From assembly GCF_019457915.1 (NCBI RefSeq), contig NZ_JAHZSS010000017.1, forward strand, positions 37,982 through 101,981: a DNA stretch of 64,000 bases. The letters are read 5' to 3'. The notes beneath the pieces are model-generated. The model was not told the origin of the DNA, ran no database searches, and worked only from the letters and a program-made list of their open reading frames with translations. Made by a program: the position numbers and the translations under genes. This DNA comes from Neiella holothuriorum. Its GTDB lineage: Bacteria > Pseudomonadota > Gammaproteobacteria > Enterobacterales > Neiellaceae. This document shows positions 61,422 through 64,000 of this stretch, one piece after another. Numbering within the stretch: the first letter of the stretch is position 1; every line of letters begins with the position of its first letter.

Positions 61422-62069
61422 ATGAAAACTTTATCCGAACGACTAAACCATGCCTTGCAGCTTACTGGGGTGACTCAGTCTGAGTTGGCTCGTCGCATTG
61501 GTATCAAACAGCAGTCGATCAGCCAGATTTGCTCTGGTAAATCGGCTAGGTCTCGTTACACCATGCAGATCGCGGAGGCGCTTCGCGTGAATGCTCATTG
61601 GCTCGCCACAGGTGATGGCGAGATTGGCTTGGGGGTCGGTAATGTAGAAGTCGGGCCTGATATTAAGGGAAGAATTCCTCTCATTAACTGGGTTCAGGCC
61701 GGTGATTGGACTGAAATAGCGGAGGGATTTGCCCATGAAGATGCTGAGGAGTGGCGTGAAGTCACTGGGAAAGCACATGAGGGTTGTTTCGCACTTCGCG
61801 TAAAAGGCGACAGTATGGAAAATCCAAGCGGAAAAAAATCCATACCTGAGGGGGCAGTGATCGTTGTTGATCCTGAGTTACCTTATTCTTCAGGTTCATT
61901 GGTTGTTGCGCGTTTGGATGATTCGAAAGAAGCAACCTTTAAGCAGTTAGTTATTGATGGTGAACAGAAGTACCTAAAACCTTTGAACCCGCAATACCCT
62001 GCAATACCGATCAACGGCAACTGCACCATCATCGGTGTAGTACGACAAGCTATCATCGATTTTTGGTAG
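61422..62069 (+). CDS. setR: SetR, CI-like self-cleaving repressor
   Basis: 215 residues. The N-terminal XRE domain (LNHALQLTGVTQSELARRIG, IKQQSISQICSGK) binds the operators beside it. The C-terminal S24 peptidase domain has the cleavage site VQAG-DW near residue 91, the nucleophile in RVKGDSMENPSG near 130 and the Lys in SKEATFKQLV near 170. DNA damage and RecA should trigger autocleavage and ICE transfer, as in SXT. Confidence 0.95.
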   Translation: MKTLSERLNHALQLTGVTQSELARRIGIKQQSISQICSGKSARSRYTMQIAEALRVNAHWLATGDGEIGLGVGNVEVGPDIKGRIPLINWVQAGDWTEIAEGFAHEDAEEWREVTGKAHEGCFALRVKGDSMENPSGKKSIPEGAVIVVDPELPYSSGSLVVARLDDSKEATFKQLVIDGEQKYLKPLNPQYPAIPINGNCTIIGVVRQAIIDFW

Positions 62070-62248
62070 CGAAGGAATTTGTGGTTTAGCCACAGTTGTT
62101 CATGAGCTGAAGAAGCAACGATTGCAAACAGCTACAACTGAGCATTGGCGCACGCTGAGAGTAAATGGTAACCGATTAGATAACCATTGATTGTTTATAA
62201 AGTCAAGATCAGCGAAAATAGCGGCCAATTACGATTAACACGACGGAT

Positions 62249-62276
62249 TTGACAAGCGAAGAACTGAAAATAGAGT
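62249..62276 (+). promoter_or_regulatory. Candidate promoter driving prfC
   Basis: TTGACA (62249-62254), a 16-bp spacer and TAGAGT (62271-62276), about 50 bp before prfC. SXT is known to supply a new promoter for the interrupted prfC, and this lies in the ICE-derived segment. Nearby GTGTACAAA is repeated at 62289 and 62302. The 62070-62248 stretch shows no gene. Confidence 0.45.
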
Positions 62277-62325
62277 ACTTCCAAAAGTGTGTACAAATCC
62301 GTGTACAAACTAAAAGAATTTATAC

Positions 62326-62420
62326 ATGGCAAACCAAGATTTTCTTAATGAAATCAATAAGCGAAGGACCTTTGCTATCATCTCGCACCCTGATGCCGGT
62401 AAAACCACCATTACCGAAAA
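62326..62420. other. Probable attR region in the 5' end of prfC
   Basis: SXT/R391 elements integrate into the 5' end of prfC. ICE genes end with setR and the chromosome begins with prfC, so the junction must lie around here. Without attL or an empty site I cannot fix the core; the first dozen codons are the likely ICE-supplied part. Confidence 0.45.
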
Positions 62421-63915
62421 AGTACTGCTGTACGGAAACCTGCTGCAAAAAGCCGGTACCGTAAAAGGACGCGGCTCCGGGCAGCACGCTAAGTCGGATT
62501 GGATGGAAATGGAAAAAGAGCGGGGCATTTCGGTGACCACGTCGGTGATGCAATTCCCATATCGGGATGCGCTGGTAAACCTGCTCGACACACCTGGTCA
62601 CGAAGACTTTTCGGAAGATACCTATCGGACATTGACTGCCGTTGATTCCTGCTTGATGGTGATTGATGCCGCCAAAGGTGTGGAAGATCGAACCCGCAAA
62701 TTGATGGAAGTAACGCGCCTGCGCGATACGCCGATTGTCACCTTCATGAACAAGCTCGACCGCGATATTCGCGATCCCATGGAGCTGCTTGATGAAGTTG
62801 AGAATGAACTCAACATCATGTGCGCACCGATTACTTGGCCTATTGGCTGTGGTAAAGAATTCAAAGGCGTGTATCACTTAACTCGTGATGAAGTGATTTT
62901 GTATCAAACCGGTCAAGGCCACACTATTCAGGGCGTTGAAGTCATTAAAGGTATTGATAACCCTTTGGTCGAGGAAAAAATCGGCGACGGTTTGGCTGAG
63001 ATTCTTCGCGAAGAATTAGAGTTGGTGCAAGGGGCTTCGAACGAGTTTGACCAAGAGCTGTTTGATTCAGGTGATTTGACACCGGTATTTTTTGGTACCG
63101 CGTTAGGTAACTTCGGTGTTGATCACATGCTCGATGGCTTAACAGCTTGGGCACCGACGCCGCAACCACGCAAAACCAACGAACGTATCGTTGAATCGGG
63201 TGAAGAAAAATTCTCAGGATTCGTGTTTAAGATTCAAGCCAACATGGATCCGAAGCACCGAGATCGCATTGCCTTTATGCGTATTTGCTCTGGCAAATAC
63301 ACCAAGGGTATGAAAATGCGTCATGTGCGCATTGGTAAAGATGTCGCGATTTCTGACGCCGTGACCTTCTTAGCGGGCGATCGCAGCCATGCCGATGAAG
63401 CTTATCCGGGCGATATTATCGGCCTGCATAACCACGGTACCATTCAGATTGGTGATACTTTCTCGCAAGGCGAAGCCTTTAAATTTACGGGTATTCCAAA
63501 CTTTGCACCAGAAATGTTCCGCCGTATTCGCCTGAAAGATCCACTCAAGCAAAAACAATTGCTTAAAGGCTTGGTGCAGTTATCAGAAGAAGGTGCCGTT
63601 CAGGTATTCCGGCCACTCGATAGCAACGATTTGATTGTGGGTGCCGTTGGTGTGCTGCAGTTTGATGTGGTGGTGGCGCGACTGAAAAGTGAATACAAGG
63701 TCGATGCGATTTACGAGTCCGTGAGTGTGGCAACTGCGCGCTGGGTTACAGGCGATGATGCGAAAAAGCTGGATGAATTCCAGCGTAAAGTATCAACCAA
63801 CTTGGCCCTAGATGGCGGTGACAACCTCACTTACATTGCGCCGACCATGGTGAACTTGAATCTGGCGATGGAACGTTATCCGGACATTATGTTCCACAAA
63901 ACTCGCGAACATTAA
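62326..63915 (+). CDS. prfC: Peptide chain release factor 3
   Basis: 529-aa GTPase that recycles RF1/RF2 from the ribosome. The G1 motif is SHPDAGKTT near residue 21, G3 is [10 protein letters not shown] near 89, G4 is FMNKLDRD near 143. The end [20 protein letters not shown] is the normal RF3 C-terminus, so the protein is complete. It is the chromosomal host gene; its first residues ([14 protein letters not shown]) may be provided by the ICE. A terminator follows. Confidence 0.97.
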   Translation: MANQDFLNEINKRRTFAIISHPDAGKTTITEKVLLYGNLLQKAGTVKGRGSGQHAKSDWMEMEKERGISVTTSVMQFPYRDALVNLLDTPGHEDFSEDTYRTLTAVDSCLMVIDAAKGVEDRTRKLMEVTRLRDTPIVTFMNKLDRDIRDPMELLDEVENELNIMCAPITWPIGCGKEFKGVYHLTRDEVILYQTGQGHTIQGVEVIKGIDNPLVEEKIGDGLAEILREELELVQGASNEFDQELFDSGDLTPVFFGTALGNFGVDHMLDGLTAWAPTPQPRKTNERIVESGEEKFSGFVFKIQANMDPKHRDRIAFMRICSGKYTKGMKMRHVRIGKDVAISDAVTFLAGDRSHADEAYPGDIIGLHNHGTIQIGDTFSQGEAFKFTGIPNFAPEMFRRIRLKDPLKQKQLLKGLVQLSEEGAVQVFRPLDSNDLIVGAVGVLQFDVVVARLKSEYKVDAIYESVSVATARWVTGDDAKKLDEFQRKVSTNLALDGGDNLTYIAPTMVNLNLAMERYPDIMFHKTREH

Positions 63916-63960
63916 TTGGTATACTGTGCCGTCCTAAAATAAGTTGACGGTTTTTATTAA

Positions 63961-63989
63961 GCCAGCGTTCCTTCAACGCTGGCTTTTTT
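63961..63989 (+). terminator. prfC terminator
   Basis: GCCAGCGTT (63961-63969) pairs with AACGCTGGC (63975-63983) around CCTTC, followed by six T. Confidence 0.93.
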
Positions 63990-64000
63990 GTGCACTTGTT

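Noticed and set aside
62320..62877. 185-codon reverse frame over the start of prfC
   Set aside because: Shadow of the highly conserved GTPase region; His/Arg-rich composition and no ribosome-binding site.

Overview
The window is the right-hand two thirds of an SXT/R391-family integrative conjugative element (ICE) sitting in prfC of a gammaproteobacterial chromosome. The evidence is the full set of family landmarks in canonical order: MOBH relaxase traI and traD, traLEKBVA, dsbC-traC-trbI-trhF-traW-traU-traN, an ssb/bet/exo recombination operon, traFHG with eex, the FlhDC-like activators setD/setC, the croS/setR switch, and finally prfC (release factor 3), whose 5' end abuts the element. The left end (int, xis, mobI, oriT, attL) lies outside the window. 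I cannot name the host species; prfC and the cargo fit a marine or aquatic gammaproteobacterium.

Layout. 1-5431: end of an unidentified gene, then traI, traD, a 186-aa protein and a TraJ-like membrane protein. 5432-6333: hotspot HS1 with one reverse-strand gene. 6334-10440: traLEKBVA (pilus and core channel). 10441-19934: hotspot HS2, which is double here: the MosAT toxin-antitoxin pair, then a second copy of the traA tail, then a four-gene AT-richer cassette (SF1 helicase, winged-helix-like protein, PLD nuclease, CARF-sigma54 activator) that looks like a regulated defence system. 19935-31019: dsbC to traN, interrupted at the traC/trbI junction by an IS200/IS605-type element carrying only tnpB. 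31020-32964: HS4 with a HipBA pair. 32965-45001: a lone reverse gene, then the recombination and maintenance operon (ssb, bet, 47-aa protein, exo, CobS-like AAA+, WGR protein, DUF3150, unknown, vWA/HExxH protein, RadC, unknown, Toprim primase-like) and a 235-aa protein. 45002-51687: HS3 with a PAS chemoreceptor, an IS5-family insertion with an intact 4-bp target duplication, and a frameshifted GAF/PAS-GGDEF-EAL gene. 51688-57596: traFHG. 57629-62069: eex and the reverse-strand regulatory operon, facing setR. 62326-63915: prfC and its terminator.

How it works together. SetR (LexA/CI-like, self-cleaving) should hold the left-facing promoter shut; release yields SetD/SetC, which are known in this family to switch on the transfer operons. 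Three of these operons (traI, dsbC, traF) share an AATTCCTTCA-CTATCT-like promoter element here. TraI/TraD process and deliver DNA, the F-like TraA/L/E/K/B/V/C/W/U/N/F/H/G machine builds the channel, and Eex with TraG sets exclusion identity (TraG residues 606-608 read PGE, the SXT type).

The most unusual observations are these. (i) Nearly every separately initiated gene of the recombination operon is preceded by two adjacent RNA hairpins, the second usually burying the Shine-Dalgarno sequence; the sequences differ but the fold recurs about ten times. (ii) A CARF-domain sigma54 activator is coupled to a helicase/PLD operon with a near-consensus -24/-12 promoter. (iii) HS2 has a tandem structure showing that two different ICEs contributed cargo. 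(iv) A TnpB element inserted exactly five codons before the end of traC has a predicted guide that matches traC of element-free relatives. (v) Three proteins of the recombination operon share an aromatic C-terminal tail (FYF/YYF).
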